This document shows positions 8,896-18,866 of a stretch of DNA of 58,067 bases, one piece after another; within the stretch, counting starts at the first letter, position 1; every line of letters begins with the position of its first letter. This DNA is from Candidatus Anaeroferrophillus wilburensis. Its GTDB lineage: Bacteria > Desulfobacterota > Anaeroferrophillalia > Anaeroferrophillales > Anaeroferrophillaceae. The stretch covers positions 1 through 58,067 of the forward strand of contig JAFGSY010000008.1 of assembly GCA_016934315.1 (NCBI GenBank), written 5' to 3'. The notes beneath the pieces were generated by a model, which saw nothing but the letters and a program-made list of their open reading frames with translations, ran no database searches and was not told the DNA's origin. The position numbers and the translations under genes were made by a program.

Positions 8896-9348
8896 TCTGT
8901 GATTCCTTACGTTGAATGAGGGGAGTAGCGAAGTTGAGTGAAAGGAGTTATGCAAATAGGGTAAAAATTAATAAATACGAGTAGTTGATAAAGAGAAACC
9001 TTTATGATTATTGCTGGTTGCAACCAAAAAATACCTATCAAAAACAGAATCTTATCATAGAATTCAGGAATATCAAGTTGATGGTAAAAAAACAACTTAA
9101 AAGAGAATCTCCTGAAAAACACCTTCCCCACGAATTAGCTGCCGGACCTTCAGGGATCGGCGGTTGTCCGCAGGCTGCTTCTACAAGCTGTAATCGCTAC
9201 AGGTGGCTTTTTCTTTTTCACATTATTGACCCCTACTTGTTCTTCTGTTAAGTGGTATGCAGGAATAGCGGGCGGATTGCCAAGTGATCATTGCCTGACA
9301 ATGGTGATTGCGATTTTTCTTTCAGCGGCAGAAAGGTTATTTTATTCC
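8896..9348. other. 453-base AT-rich intergenic gap between divergent genes
   Basis: This stretch separates the minus-strand methyltransferase from the plus-strand hydantoinase gene. It must hold both 5' ends. It is visibly more AT-rich than its flanks from about 8940 to 9110. One 88-codon plus-strand frame (8985-9251) exists, but its product matches nothing I know and its second half looks random. I see no tRNA, terminator or clear repeat. Confidence 0.4.
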
Positions 9349-12300
9349 ATGGCAGATCCGACAAAATTCCGTTTTTCCATTGATCGCGGCGGCACCTTTA
9401 CGGATATTTACGCCGAAGTTCCCGGCGAACCGGCAGGGTGGGTGCTCAAGCTGCTGTCTGAGAATCCGCAACACTATGATGATGCCCCTCGGGAGGGGAT
9501 CAGAAGGATAATTGAGGCGGCGACCGGTAGTCCACTGGCCGCCGATGAGATTCCGGTGGACAGCATTGAGTGGATCCGGATGGGAACCACGGTGGCGACC
9601 AATGCTTTGCTGGAAAGGCAGGGTGCTCGGTGCGCCCTGGTGATCACCAAAGGTTTTGGAGACCTTTTGCAGATCGGCAACCAGACCAGGCCGCATCTTT
9701 TTGATCTGGAAATTCACAAACCTGATCTGTTGTATGAAACAGTACTGGAGGTTGATGAGCGACTGCGCCTCCTTGGCGCCGAGGAAGCAGCAGGACCGTT
9801 GCAGGTGGTTAACGGAGTGACCGGTGAATCGCTGGTGGTGGCCAGGAAGCCCGATCTGGCGGCAGTCCGTCGGCAGCTGCAACAGGTCTATGACCAGGGC
9901 ATTCGCAGCCTGGCGGTGGTGTTCATGCATGCCTATGCCTGGCCCGACCATGAACTGGCGGTTGGCCGTCTGGCCGTGGAGCTGGGCTTCTCCCAAGTTT
10001 CCCTTTCCTCTGCGGTTATGCCGATGGTCAAGATAGTTCCCAGGGGGGACACTGCCATGGTTGACGCCTATCTCACCCCCCACATCCGCACCTACCTTGC
10101 CGGTTTCCAAGCCGGGTTTGCCGGCCGTCTCCAGCCGCGTAATCTGCTATTCATGCAGTCGGATGGTGGTCTGACGCCGGCCGGTGACTTTACCGGCAGC
10201 CGGGCAATCTTGTCGGGTCCGGCGGGTGGCGTGGTGGGGTACGCGGCAACCACTTATGAACAGCAGGGTAAGCGGCCGGTGATTGGCTTTGATATGGGTG
10301 GCACGTCCACCGATGTCTCCCGGTTTGCCGGCGAGTACGAGCTGGTCCATGAGACGGAAACCGCTGGGGTTCGCATCCAGGCGCCCCAGCTGGAGATCAA
10401 AACGGTGGCCGCCGGCGGCGGCTCGCGGCTTTTTTTTACCAACGGCATGTTTCTGGTGGGACCAAAATCCTCGGGTGCCCATCCTGGCCCGGTCTGTTAT
10501 CGCAACAACGGTTTTTTGTCGGTTACTGATGCCAACCTGGTGCTCGGCCGTCTGCAGCCTGATTATTTTCCCCATATTTTTGGGCCACAGGAGAATCAGC
10601 CCCTCGACCTGGAGGCATCAAGAAAGGCATTTGTCCGGCTGACGGCTGAAATCAATGATTATTATGGCCGGTTGGGACGGCCGTCAATGACCATGGAGGA
10701 AGTGGCTTATGGCTTTCTCCAGGTGGCCAATGAGGTGATGGTCAGACCCATCCGGGAGATATCGGTGCTGCGCGGCTTTGACATTAAGCAGCATGTGCTG
10801 GCTACTTTCGGTGGTGCCGGTCCCCAGCATGCGGTGGCGGTTGCCCGCTCACTGGGTATTTCGCGCATTGTCATTCATCGTTATGCCGGCATTCTTTCAG
10901 CCTATGGCATGGGGCTGGCGGCAGTAGTAGTGGAGAAACAGCAGCCGTCGGCGGTGGTCTACAGTAGTGGGGCGGCGGTCGGCCTGCAGACGGCACTGGA
11001 TACTTTGGAGCAGCAGGCATCAGGAGAGCTGCTGGACCGGGGTTTTACCCCTGAGCAGCTTATCAGTCAGCGATTTCTCAACCTCCGCTATCAGGGGACG
11101 GACTCGGCATTGATGATCGCCCAGCCGGCGGACGGCGATTTTGCCGCCGCCTTCCGGGTGGCCTATGAGCGTGAGTTCGGTTTTGAACTGCCCGGCCGTG
11201 ATGTTGTGGTTGACGACCTGCGGGTCAGGGTCAGCGGCACCCATGACCGGGTGCATGTGCCATCCCCGCTGCCAGCCATGGGAGATCCTGTCCCAGAGGG
11301 TGAAGCAGTCTGTTATTTTGCCGGTGGCTGGCACCAGACGCCGATTTTTCAGCTGGCGGTTCTAGCCTCTGGCCAGCAGCTTGCCGGGCCGGCGATGATT
11401 ATCCATGACACCTGCACGATCCTGGTGGAACCGGACTGTCTGGCCAGGATAACGGCCACCGGTGACATCCAGATCGACGTTGGCGGGAGCTCGTCACAGC
11501 GGGCGCAAACCGCTCTTGATCCCGTGCAGCTTGCCATTTTCAGCAACCTCTTCATCTCCATTGCCGAACAGATGGGGCGAACCCTCCAGAAAACGGCGAT
11601 CTCCACCAATATCAAGGAACGGCTCGATTTTTCCTGTGCCCTCTTCGGTCCCGGCGGCGAGCTGGTGGCCAACGCACCCCACCTGCCCGTCCATCTTGGT
11701 TCCATGAGTGCGGCGGTGAAGGAGCAGATCCGCCTGCGTGACGGTGTCTTCCATGAAGGAGAGGTGCTGGTGAGCAACCATCCGGCCGCCGGCGGCACCC
11801 ATCTCCCCGATATCACGGTGATCACACCGGTGATCCATGATGGCAAGCCGTTGTTCTTTGTTGCCAGCCGGGGCCATCATGCCGATATTGGCGGCATATC
11901 TCCCGGTTCCATGCCGCCTTTTTCCCGGCAGTTGGCGGAGGAGGGCGCCTGTATCAGCTCCTTTACCCTGGTGCGTGACGGTGTTTTCCAGGAAGCGGGC
12001 ATTAGTGCTCTGCTGACGGCATCCGGCGGCGAAGCAGGTTTTTCCAATCATTTGCCAATTCAGGGGACGCGTGCCATTGAGGATAACCTCTCTGATCTGA
12101 AGGCCCAGGTCGCTGCCAATCGGAAGGGAATTGCACTGATCAAAGAGATGATCAGTGCCTATTCCCTGGAAATGGTACAAGCCTACATGGGGTATGTGCA
12201 GGACAGTGCTGAACGTGCAGTTCGGCGGAGCCTCAAGGCGTTGTCCCGGCAAAAGGGGCTGCGGGAGGTTGATACGGTGTATGCCGAAGAGTTCCTCGAT

Positions 12301-13098
12301 GACGGCAGCCCCATCGTCTTGACCTTGACGCTTGACCGGACAACCGGCAGTGCTATTTTTGATTTCGATGGCACCGGACAGGAGGTATGGGGCAACTGCA
12401 ATGCCCCCCGGGCGGTGACCATGTCGGCGATTCTTTATGCCCTGCGCTGCCTGATTGCCGAAGATCTGCCGCTGAATTACGGCTGTCTGGTACCGATCAC
12501 CATCAGGATTCCGGCTGGCTCGCTGCTGGATCCCTCGCCGACGGCAGCGGTGGTTGGCGGCAATGTGCTGACTTCCCAGCGGGTGGTTGATGTCATTCTC
12601 AAAGCTTTTGGCGTTGCGGCCGCGTCCCAGGGGTGTATGAACAACCTGACCTTCGGCAATGAACGATTTGGCTACTATGAAACCATCGGTGGCGGCGCTG
12701 GCGCCGGCCCCTCCTGGCATGGCCAGTCGGGGGTTCACACCCACATGACCAATACCAGGATTACTGATCCAGAAATCCTCGAAAGACGGTATCCGGTTCT
12801 TCTGTGGGAGTTTGCCATTCGGCCCGACTCCGGCGGCGCCGGGCGCTTCTGCGGCGGCAATGGTTTGATCCGTGAACTGGAGTTTCTCGAGCCTCTGCAG
12901 GTGGCGATTCTTTCCGAGCGCCGGGTCCACGCTCCCTATGGGCTGGCCGGCGGTGAGCCGGGCAAGCGGGGGCAGAATCTTTTTATCCGGACCGATGGCC
13001 GGGTGCTTAATCTGGGCGGCAAAAACGAGATCACTGCCGGTCCCGGAGACCGGATTCGCATTCTTACCCCCGGTGGCGGCGGATTCGGCGGTGAGTAG
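9349..13098 (+). CDS. Fused hydantoinase A/B (5-oxoprolinase-type) protein
   Basis: This 1249-residue protein fuses both subunits of the hydantoinase/oxoprolinase family. Residues about 1-715 form HyuA: the ATP-binding signature DRGGTFTDI is near residue 10, [16 protein letters not shown] near 84, and the actin-like phosphate loop [11 protein letters not shown] near 318. Residues about 724-1245 form HyuB, with [14 protein letters not shown] near 747, a glycine-rich [15 protein letters not shown] near 1115 and the C-terminal GGGGFGG. Fused forms of this length hydrolyse 5-oxoproline (pyroglutamate) or N-carbamyl/hydantoin substrates using ATP; which one is not decidable here. The ATG at 9349 was chosen because homology starts there; the frame extends upstream to 9226 without homologous content. 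Confidence 0.88.
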   Translation: MADPTKFRFSIDRGGTFTDIYAEVPGEPAGWVLKLLSENPQHYDDAPREGIRRIIEAATGSPLAADEIPVDSIEWIRMGTTVATNALLERQGARCALVITKGFGDLLQIGNQTRPHLFDLEIHKPDLLYETVLEVDERLRLLGAEEAAGPLQVVNGVTGESLVVARKPDLAAVRRQLQQVYDQGIRSLAVVFMHAYAWPDHELAVGRLAVELGFSQVSLSSAVMPMVKIVPRGDTAMVDAYLTPHIRTYLAGFQAGFAGRLQPRNLLFMQSDGGLTPAGDFTGSRAILSGPAGGVVGYAATTYEQQGKRPVIGFDMGGTSTDVSRFAGEYELVHETETAGVRIQAPQLEIKTVAAGGGSRLFFTNGMFLVGPKSSGAHPGPVCYRNNGFLSVTDANLVLGRLQPDYFPHIFGPQENQPLDLEASRKAFVRLTAEINDYYGRLGRPSMTMEEVAYGFLQVANEVMVRPIREISVLRGFDIKQHVLATFGGAGPQHAVAVARSLGISRIVIHRYAGILSAYGMGLAAVVVEKQQPSAVVYSSGAAVGLQTALDTLEQQASGELLDRGFTPEQLISQRFLNLRYQGTDSALMIAQPADGDFAAAFRVAYEREFGFELPGRDVVVDDLRVRVSGTHDRVHVPSPLPAMGDPVPEGEAVCYFAGGWHQTPIFQLAVLASGQQLAGPAMIIHDTCTILVEPDCLARITATGDIQIDVGGSSSQRAQTALDPVQLAIFSNLFISIAEQMGRTLQKTAISTNIKERLDFSCALFGPGGELVANAPHLPVHLGSMSAAVKEQIRLRDGVFHEGEVLVSNHPAAGGTHLPDITVITPVIHDGKPLFFVASRGHHADIGGISPGSMPPFSRQLAEEGACISSFTLVRDGVFQEAGISALLTASGGEAGFSNHLPIQGTRAIEDNLSDLKAQVAANRKGIALIKEMISAYSLEMVQAYMGYVQDSAERAVRRSLKALSRQKGLREVDTVYAEEFLDDGSPIVLTLTLDRTTGSAIFDFDGTGQEVWGNCNAPRAVTMSAILYALRCLIAEDLPLNYGCLVPITIRIPAGSLLDPSPTAAVVGGNVLTSQRVVDVILKAFGVAAASQGCMNNLTFGNERFGYYETIGGGAGAGPSWHGQSGVHTHMTNTRITDPEILERRYPVLLWEFAIRPDSGGAGRFCGGNGLIRELEFLEPLQVAILSERRVHAPYGLAGGEPGKRGQNLFIRTDGRVLNLGGKNEITAGPGDRIRILTPGGGGFGGE

Positions 13099-13182
13099 GG
13101 TGCCAGACAGCCTGTCGGCCTGTCAGAGTGTGCACAGTACGCCATGTGCTGCTCTGAGATCGGGGAGAGATGAGTTGCCGGT

Positions 13183-13959
13183 TCAGCGATTGTGCCATTG
13201 GACGGGGGTTTTGTGGAGAAAAGCCTTGATGCCGTTCTGGGCGTCGTCGGCCAGGTTGTTGAGGGCGATGGTATGCTTGGCATAGTGGAGTGCCTTGTCG
13301 TCGGTCTGGTCAATCTGGGCGTAGAAAGCCTGTTTGCCGATCCCCAGGGTCAGCCAGCTGGCGGCGGCGATCCGGCGGGCAAGATCCACGGTGCTGTTCT
13401 CCAGCTCGGCCAAGGGGACCACGGTGTTCACCAGCCCCAGCTCTTTTGCTTCAGCAGCTGAAACATAACGGCCGGTCATCAGCATCTCCATGGCCGCCTT
13501 GCGGCCGATGGCCCTGGTGACCGCCACCATGGGCGTCGTGCAGAACAGGCCGATCTGAACCCCTGGAGTGGCAAACCGTGCCCCCTCTTCAGCAACCACC
13601 AGGTCGCACCAGGCGGCCAGCTGGCAGCCGGCCGCGGTGGCAATCCCCTGGACCTGGGCGATCACCGGCTGGGGGATTTCATGGAGCAGCTGCATCATCC
13701 TGGCGCATTGATCAAAGATATCCTTATATTCCTTCATTCCCCCATCCACCATCTCATCCAGTTTGTGGCCGGCGCAGAAGTTGCTGCCGGCGGCCCGGAG
13801 AATCAGCACCTTGAGGGACTCATCCGTGGCAACATGATGCAACACCGAGATGATCTCCTGGATCATGAGCCGGGAGAGGGCGTTGATTTTTTTCGGGTTG
13901 TTCAGAGTCAGGAAGCCAATCTCGCCATCGGCGGCAAACAGGATCTCTTCGTACTTCAT
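13183..13959 (-). CDS. ECHDC3-like enoyl-CoA hydratase/isomerase family protein, catalytic glutamates absent
   Basis: The 258-residue protein is a crotonase-fold member. The oxyanion-hole segment SNFCAGHKLDEM and IATAAGCQLAAWCDL are intact. The following ATPGVQIGLFCTTPM closely resembles human ECHDC3 and its bacterial relatives. The two acidic residues that catalyse hydration in classical enoyl-CoA hydratases sit at the GCELA and QPE positions. Here these read GCQLA and TPG, so hydratase activity is doubtful; another acyl-CoA reaction is more plausible. The ATG at 13959 has an AGGGG site eight bases upstream. The gene is convergent with the hydantoinase gene and appears to be a single transcription unit. 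Confidence 0.85.
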   Translation of the reverse strand: MKYEEILFAADGEIGFLTLNNPKKINALSRLMIQEIISVLHHVATDESLKVLILRAAGSNFCAGHKLDEMVDGGMKEYKDIFDQCARMMQLLHEIPQPVIAQVQGIATAAGCQLAAWCDLVVAEEGARFATPGVQIGLFCTTPMVAVTRAIGRKAAMEMLMTGRYVSAAEAKELGLVNTVVPLAELENSTVDLARRIAAASWLTLGIGKQAFYAQIDQTDDKALHYAKHTIALNNLADDAQNGIKAFLHKTPVQWHNR

Positions 13960-14130
13960 GCGATTTCCCCTTGATAAAAATGGTTTGGGCTGTGGCAATA
14001 TTTGTCTGCAGCAGCGATAACCATGCTTATCCTGCCGCCGGTGGTTTGTCAAGCCGCTCCAGCTGGTAAAAAATATGCTTGCTGTCAGGCCCTACTATGA
14101 TATGCTTACGTCCACAATATGGAGGGTGCG

Positions 14131-14724
14131 ATGATAGAGAATGGGACAAGGTATCTGGTGATTGTGGTTCTGGGTGTTGTGCTGGCCGCCTGTTCGGTGC
14201 TGCCCCAGCGGCTGACGGTGCAGCCTTCCCTTGAGGGCGTCGAGTCCGGCCTGGTCGGCCGGAGTGTCGAGGTTGGGGTGAGGGTGGTTGATCTTCGAGC
14301 CGGGATTGATATTGGGTACACTGAAACCTGGGGTGGCGATCGGCAGCCCATTGCCACCACCGGTGACCTCCTTGCTGTTCTGGCCGACAGCCTCAGTGAA
14401 GGACTGCGCAAAAAAGGTTTTGTTCCCTGTGCTGATTGGGCCGGGAAGGGCCGGTTGTTGACAGTTGAGGTTGAAAAAGTCAGCCATGTTGTTGTCCATG
14501 GTCTGGTGAAAACCACGGTGCAGACCAGTGTTGTTGCTAAGACCATGGCTTCTTGCGGGCGGCGAACACTGAGCAATCAGGTTGACGTCGATAACCAGTC
14601 AGTCATGGTTGCCAAGCCGTCTATTGAGGATAACCAACGGCTGGTGAACAAAGCCTTGAGCGACCTGATTGAAAAGATCTTTCAGGATCAAGAAACCCTT
14701 GTCCTACTGGCCCGGGGAGAGTAG
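14131..14724 (+). CDS. YajG-like outer-membrane lipoprotein
   Basis: The 197-residue protein has a lipoprotein signal: charged start, hydrophobic LVIVVLGVVLAAC and a lipobox LAAC with the acylated cysteine near residue 20. The body resembles YajG-type lipoproteins (paired LTVQPSLEGVESG, then LADSLSEGLRKKGFVPC and LTVEVEKVS). These are small outer-membrane lipoproteins of unclear function. The start at 14131 is chosen because GGAGG lies five bases upstream; an ATG at 14119 would overlap that site. A small membrane ORF and a phospholipase D-like gene follow closely on the same strand. Confidence 0.7.
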   Translation: MIENGTRYLVIVVLGVVLAACSVLPQRLTVQPSLEGVESGLVGRSVEVGVRVVDLRAGIDIGYTETWGGDRQPIATTGDLLAVLADSLSEGLRKKGFVPCADWAGKGRLLTVEVEKVSHVVVHGLVKTTVQTSVVAKTMASCGRRTLSNQVDVDNQSVMVAKPSIEDNQRLVNKALSDLIEKIFQDQETLVLLARGE

Positions 14725-14751
14725 TAGAGTGACCGGAAGTTTGGGAATGGG

Positions 14752-14901
14752 ATGATGGTGGCTTGGTACCTGTCGTTGTCGCTGGCTGCCCAGCTGGGAA
14801 TCAGCGTCATTGCCTTCATCTTGGGAAAGGTTGTCATTGTAGCCCTGTTCAGCATCATCCAGTCGCTGTTTCTGCGCTGGTTTGGCCGTCAACGCCCATA
14901 G
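14752..14901 (+). CDS. Small membrane protein, 49 residues, unknown function
   Basis: An ORF from 14752 to TAG at 14901 encodes 49 residues. It has a continuous hydrophobic core (about residues 6-39, LSLSLAAQLGISVIAFILG followed by KVVIVALFSII) and a basic tail RWFGRQRP. It sits exactly between the lipoprotein and the phospholipase D-like gene, 27 bases after one and 2 bases before the other. That spacing and its composition favour a real short gene in the operon. No family is recognised. The ribosome site is ordinary (GGAAGTTTGGGA). Confidence 0.45.
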   Translation: MMVAWYLSLSLAAQLGISVIAFILGKVVIVALFSIIQSLFLRWFGRQRP

Positions 14902-14903
14902 TC

Positions 14904-16406
14904 ATGGCGGCGGTGAAGAGGATGATGTCCATGGGTGGAGGGCGAAAAAAGATGGTTGGTGGCGCGTTTTTTCTTTTGGTTCTTGGCTGGTTGGTGGTAG
15001 TCGGCTGTTATCAGCTGAAAAAACCACTGCCTCCCGGGATTGACTACCGGGGGGAGTTGCGTCTGACCGCCGCCGATCAGGTGACCTTTCTCCATGATCT
15101 GACTTTTGCTGATCACCTGGGCCGCCGGGTGTTGGACCAGCAGATTTTTGACGCCCTTTTTAGCCTTCTGGAACAGGCCCACCACTATATTCTTCTGGAC
15201 ATGTTCCTGTTCAACAACCATCAGGGCATGATGAGCTCCAGTTTCCGTCCCCTGGCCCAGGAACTGACTGACCTGTTGATTCGCAAAAAACGGGAAATCC
15301 CATCGATTAGCATTGACGTTATTTCCGATCCGATCAACTCCTCCTACGGCGGGTCTTCGGCTAAGGAGCTGGACCAGCTTCGTGCTGCCGGTATCAATGT
15401 CATCATTACCGACGTCAAGCCGCTTCGTGACAGCAACCCCCTCTATTCTTCCGTCTGGCGGACCTTTTTTCAGTGGTTCGGCAACAGCAAGAACGGTGGT
15501 CGGTTCAAACATCCCTTTGCCGGTGATGGCCAGCAGGTGAGCCTGCGGAGCTACCTGGCCCTGCTGAACTTCAAGGCCAACCACCGGAAGATCTGTGTTG
15601 CCGACCACCGGGGAGAGATGGTGACAATCATCACCTCAGCCAATCCCCATGATGCCAGTGCAGCCCATTCCAATGCGGCGTTTCGGGTAACCGGGGATCT
15701 CTGGCGGGATGTGTATCGCTCCGAGGCGGCGGTGGCCGCATTTTCCGGCGGCCGCCTGTCGCTGGTGGGTGTTGAACAGCTTGCAAAAGCGCAGTTGTCC
15801 GTAGAGTCAACCCTACAGGTCCAGCTGCTGACCGAAAAGCGGATCAAGCATGCCTGCCTGGAGATTATCGGCCGGGCCGGCCACAGCGACACGGTTTCCA
15901 TGGCCATGTTTTATCTGGCCGACCGCCAGATTATCCGCTCTCTACTGCAGGCAGCCAAACGCGGTGCAGAGATCAGGATTATCCTTGATCCCAATAAGGA
16001 TGCCTTCGGCTATCGGAAAAACGGCATTCCGAACCGTCCGGTAGCCCATGAACTGGTGCAGAAATCGGGAGGGCGGATACACATCCGCTGGTATGATACC
16101 CACGGGGAGCAGTTTCACACCAAGATGATTATTGGCAGAAAGGCCGACGGAACGATGAGCGTTCTTTTGGGGTCGGCAAATCTGACCCGCCGCAACATCG
16201 ATAACTTCAATCTGGAGAGTGATGTGCTGGTGGTTGGTAACCAGTATTCATTGGTAATGCGCCGGGTGGCTGATTACTTTGAAGCTGTCTGGCATAACAC
16301 TGATGACCGCCGGTATACGGTGCCCTATGACGCCTATGCTGAATCGTCCGACAGCAAAACCATTCAGTACCGTCTGCAGGAAGGACTTGGCCTGGGTACG
16401 TTTTAA
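14904..16406 (+). CDS. Phospholipase D-like / cardiolipin synthase-family protein
   Basis: The protein of about 500 residues has a membrane or signal segment (VGGAFFLLVLGWLVVVGC, possibly a lipobox) at the N terminus. Two phospholipase D repeats follow. Repeat 1 is a perfect HxKx4D motif (HRKICVAD near residue 226), followed by IITSANPHD. Repeat 2 reads HTKMIIGR near residue 404, so H and K are kept but the motif aspartate is not in place, followed by GSANLTRRN. Such proteins transfer phosphatidyl groups or cleave phosphodiesters at the membrane or in the periplasm. ATGs at 14904, 14931 and 14952 are all possible starts; the last two have nearby GAGG-type sites. The start is therefore uncertain by about 16 residues. 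Confidence 0.8.
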   Translation: MAAVKRMMSMGGGRKKMVGGAFFLLVLGWLVVVGCYQLKKPLPPGIDYRGELRLTAADQVTFLHDLTFADHLGRRVLDQQIFDALFSLLEQAHHYILLDMFLFNNHQGMMSSSFRPLAQELTDLLIRKKREIPSISIDVISDPINSSYGGSSAKELDQLRAAGINVIITDVKPLRDSNPLYSSVWRTFFQWFGNSKNGGRFKHPFAGDGQQVSLRSYLALLNFKANHRKICVADHRGEMVTIITSANPHDASAAHSNAAFRVTGDLWRDVYRSEAAVAAFSGGRLSLVGVEQLAKAQLSVESTLQVQLLTEKRIKHACLEIIGRAGHSDTVSMAMFYLADRQIIRSLLQAAKRGAEIRIILDPNKDAFGYRKNGIPNRPVAHELVQKSGGRIHIRWYDTHGEQFHTKMIIGRKADGTMSVLLGSANLTRRNIDNFNLESDVLVVGNQYSLVMRRVADYFEAVWHNTDDRRYTVPYDAYAESSDSKTIQYRLQEGLGLGTF

Positions 16407-16415
16407 CGCAGCTGC

Positions 16416-18038
16416 TCAGGTCATTTCCCGGCCGGCCAGATAATTTTTAATGTCATCCAGGCGGCTGTTGATCACCTTGAGCTTTGATGCCAGCTGTTGA
16501 CGGGTACCAAAATCGGGGATATCTTCCATGTCTCCGAGGCGGGCCATGATCTCATCCAACTCTTCCCAGGAGTGTTCCAGCTCGGCTTCAAAAGCCATCG
16601 GGGGAACCATGGTTTCCGTCGGCACGATCTTGCCTTCCGCCAGGTTGATATCAAGAATCTCACCCATTGTTGGAACCATGGCTGACCATCCGAGCTGGTT
16701 TTCCAACTGATTGCACAACGTCATGGAGGCCTCCGGCTCACCGTGGACAATAAACGTTGTCTGCGGCGGGGAGGTGAAGTTGCCGGCCCAGCTCAAAAGT
16801 CCCTGCTGATCGGCATGGGCGGAGAAGCCGCCGATGGTGTGGCAATGGGCATTGACCGCCACTTCTTCGCCGAAGATTTTCACCCTCCTGGCTCCGTCGA
16901 CAATCAGCCGGCCAGTGGTCCCCTGGGCCTGGTAGCCGACAAAGACCACATGGGCCTCCGGACGCCAGAGATTGTAGCGCAGGTGATGTTTGATCCGGCC
17001 GGCGTGGCCCATACCGCTGGCGGAGATGATGATTGCCCCGCCGGTGATCTGGTTCAGACGCATGGACGCCTCCGTTGAGCGGGTGAAATGGATGCCGGGG
17101 AATTCCAGCGGGTGGTTGCCGTTGCGCAGTTTGGTCATGGTATCCGCATCGAAGCATTCTGGATGGTCAAGGAAAATTTTGGTGGCTGAAATCGCCAGCG
17201 GGCTGTCGACATAAACTTCCATGTGGGGAATCAGGTGCTGTTCATAGAGTTCATTGATCACATAGAGGAGTTCCTGGGTCCGTCCCAGGGCAAACGCCGG
17301 AATGATCACATTGCCGCCATCCTGGTGGGCATCGATAATCACCTGCCGCAATTCCTCATACGTGTTTTCCATTGATTTATGCAGTCGGTTGCCATAGGTT
17401 GATTCAATGAACAGGATATCGGCGGTGTCAATTTTGGTGGGATTGGCAATGATTGGTTGACCGGTGTTGCCCAGGTCGCCGGAGAAGACCAGCTTCGTCT
17501 GGCGGTCGTTTTCGTCGACCCACAGCTCGATGATTGCTGATCCGAGAATGTGGCCGGCATCGCGGAAACGGGCACGTGCCTGTGGTGAGAGAATAATTTC
17601 CTGATTATAGTCGATGGGCCGGAAATAGTGCATCGCTTCCCGGGCATCATTTTCAGTATAGAGCGGTGCGAGAAAACGGGTCCGGCCGGCCCGTTTTTTC
17701 TTGCGGTTGCGCCAGCCCGCTTCCATTTCCTGAATGTGGGCGCTGTCGGCCAGCATGATTTCGCACAGGTCGGCAGTGGCCGTGGTGCAGAGGATGGATC
17801 CTTGGAAGCCGTCCCGCACCAGCTTGGGAATCAGGCCGCTGTGGTCGATGTGGGCATGGGTGAGCAAAAGATGGCTGATGGTGGCCGGGTCGAAAGGGAA
17901 GTCAAGGTAGTTGCGCTCTTCCAGTTGTTTTGAACCTTGGTACATGCCGCAGTCGATCAACAGCCTGATGCTGTCAGCTTCAAGAAGGTGACAGGAGCCG
18001 GTTACCGTGCCGGCGCCGCCAATGCAGGTGATTTTCAT
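16416..18038 (-). CDS. Beta-CASP metallo-beta-lactamase-fold RNase-type hydrolase
   Basis: The 540-residue protein starts with KITCIGGAGTVTGSCHLLE and has the zinc motif HAHIDH at residues 61-66. Later it shows the DAGHILGSA segment, a beta-CASP insertion (ALGRTQELL...DSPLAISAT) and the C-terminal RNA-specificity part with GGFSAHADQQGLLSWAG and FIVHGEPEAS. This is the architecture of bacterial CPSF-73-like exoribonucleases/metallohydrolases. Members cut or trim RNA; this one's target is unknown. Its ATG at 18038 has AAGGAG eight bases upstream. It lies downstream of the cspA-like gene but a terminator separates the two. The extra ~70 residues at the C terminus look helical and charged. Confidence 0.85.
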   Translation of the reverse strand: MKITCIGGAGTVTGSCHLLEADSIRLLIDCGMYQGSKQLEERNYLDFPFDPATISHLLLTHAHIDHSGLIPKLVRDGFQGSILCTTATADLCEIMLADSAHIQEMEAGWRNRKKKRAGRTRFLAPLYTENDAREAMHYFRPIDYNQEIILSPQARARFRDAGHILGSAIIELWVDENDRQTKLVFSGDLGNTGQPIIANPTKIDTADILFIESTYGNRLHKSMENTYEELRQVIIDAHQDGGNVIIPAFALGRTQELLYVINELYEQHLIPHMEVYVDSPLAISATKIFLDHPECFDADTMTKLRNGNHPLEFPGIHFTRSTEASMRLNQITGGAIIISASGMGHAGRIKHHLRYNLWRPEAHVVFVGYQAQGTTGRLIVDGARRVKIFGEEVAVNAHCHTIGGFSAHADQQGLLSWAGNFTSPPQTTFIVHGEPEASMTLCNQLENQLGWSAMVPTMGEILDINLAEGKIVPTETMVPPMAFEAELEHSWEELDEIMARLGDMEDIPDFGTRQQLASKLKVINSRLDDIKNYLAGREMT

Positions 18039-18200
18039 AGTGCAAACTCCTTTGGTTGATATCTGTTAACCAGGCTGTGGAGGCTTCCCGGGGCAACAGC
18101 CGCCTGTCTTTCGACGGCAATAGTTGCAGTTACAGTATAAACGCCCTCCGGCAGTAAAGCAAACGGAAGTTCAGCCCGCTGGGTTTGTCATCTGCAGATG

Positions 18201-18233
18201 AAAAAAAAAGCCCCGGCTTATTACGGCCGGGGC
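18201..18233 (-). terminator. Intrinsic terminator downstream of the cold-shock gene
   Basis: On the minus strand an 8-bp perfect stem, GCCCCGGC with GCCGGGGC, closes a loop of about 8 bases and runs straight into nine T residues (A-run 18201-18209 on the plus strand). It lies about 30 bases after the cold-shock stop codon. It is one of the clearest intrinsic terminators in the window. Confidence 0.92.
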
Positions 18234-18261
18234 GAAGTGTGTGGAAGCTGAAGCTGCTGGT

Positions 18262-18465
18262 TTATGAGAGGCGCTTGACTCTGACGGCATTGCGTCCTTT
18301 GGGCGTTTCTTCAATATCAAACGATACCGGCTCATTTTCCTGCAAGGTCCGGAATCCATCTCCATCAATACCGGAAAAATGGACGAAAACATCCTCGCCG
18401 CCGTCAGTTTCGATAAAACCATACCCCTTTTTCTGATTAAACCATTTCACTTTTCCCTCGGCCAT
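18262..18465 (-). CDS. CspA-family cold-shock RNA chaperone
   Basis: The 67-residue protein is a single cold-shock domain: [15 protein letters not shown] carries RNP1 at residues 13-19 and VFVHF is RNP2 at 26-30. It ends [10 protein letters not shown]. Length matches CspA-type proteins (65-70 residues). They bind single-stranded RNA and DNA in the cytoplasm and melt mRNA structure. An AGGAGG site precedes the ATG. The gene is a single unit with its own terminator. A TATACT box about 93 bases upstream would give a long 5' leader, as is common for cold-shock genes. Which paralogue it is cannot be assigned. Confidence 0.93.
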   Translation of the reverse strand: MAEGKVKWFNQKKGYGFIETDGGEDVFVHFSGIDGDGFRTLQENEPVSFDIEETPKGRNAVRVKRLS

Positions 18466-18866
18466 GAATCCAGCCCTCCTTCACAAAATTGTGTACGCAA
18501 ACGTACGCTTTAAAAATGCAGGGATAGAACAGACCTTTCCCCGTCAAAAAATCCTATAGTATAAATTTTTGCGAATCACAAGGGAAAAATCGCTAATGTT
18601 TGCATTATGGAGGGGAAATATGATAGTTCGCTGGGTAAGGTGGAAAAATGAGAACTTTTTTCTCTCGATGGTGATTTTCGGGCTTGGCCGGCGGCCATAA
18701 TTCAGGCTTGCGCCCATCATTGCCGGTCATTCATGGCCTCTGCCAGATGACGGTCGGAGTGTCAGATTCCGGTCCAGAATCCTGAGTCGTCTATCATCCC
18801 TATATGTCGCTTTTTAAGCGCACAACGAGGGTTTTTTACTTTCCATTGTCAGGGAGTAGTGGTCTT
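18466..18866. promoter_or_regulatory. Intergenic region with probable cold-shock gene promoter and leader
   Basis: This 401-base gap lies between the divergent cold-shock gene and the AI-2E-type transporter. On the minus strand a TATACT -10 box sits at 18558-18563, with only a weak -35 17 bases further up. The leader then carries a repeated GCGTAC element (near 18492-18507) and an AGGAGG ribosome site. The plus-strand side (about 18600-18860) holds no clear promoter, gene or repeat that I can see. Confidence 0.35.

Noticed and set aside
8985-9251. 88-codon plus-strand frame in the AT-rich gap
   Set aside because: No ribosome site and no recognisable content; the second half is low-information sequence.
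11494-12930. Long minus-strand frame of 478 codons inside the hydantoinase gene
   Set aside because: It is a shadow of the plus-strand hydantoinase B domain; its product is rich in G, Q, H and P with no recognised domain, while the plus strand gives a full family match.
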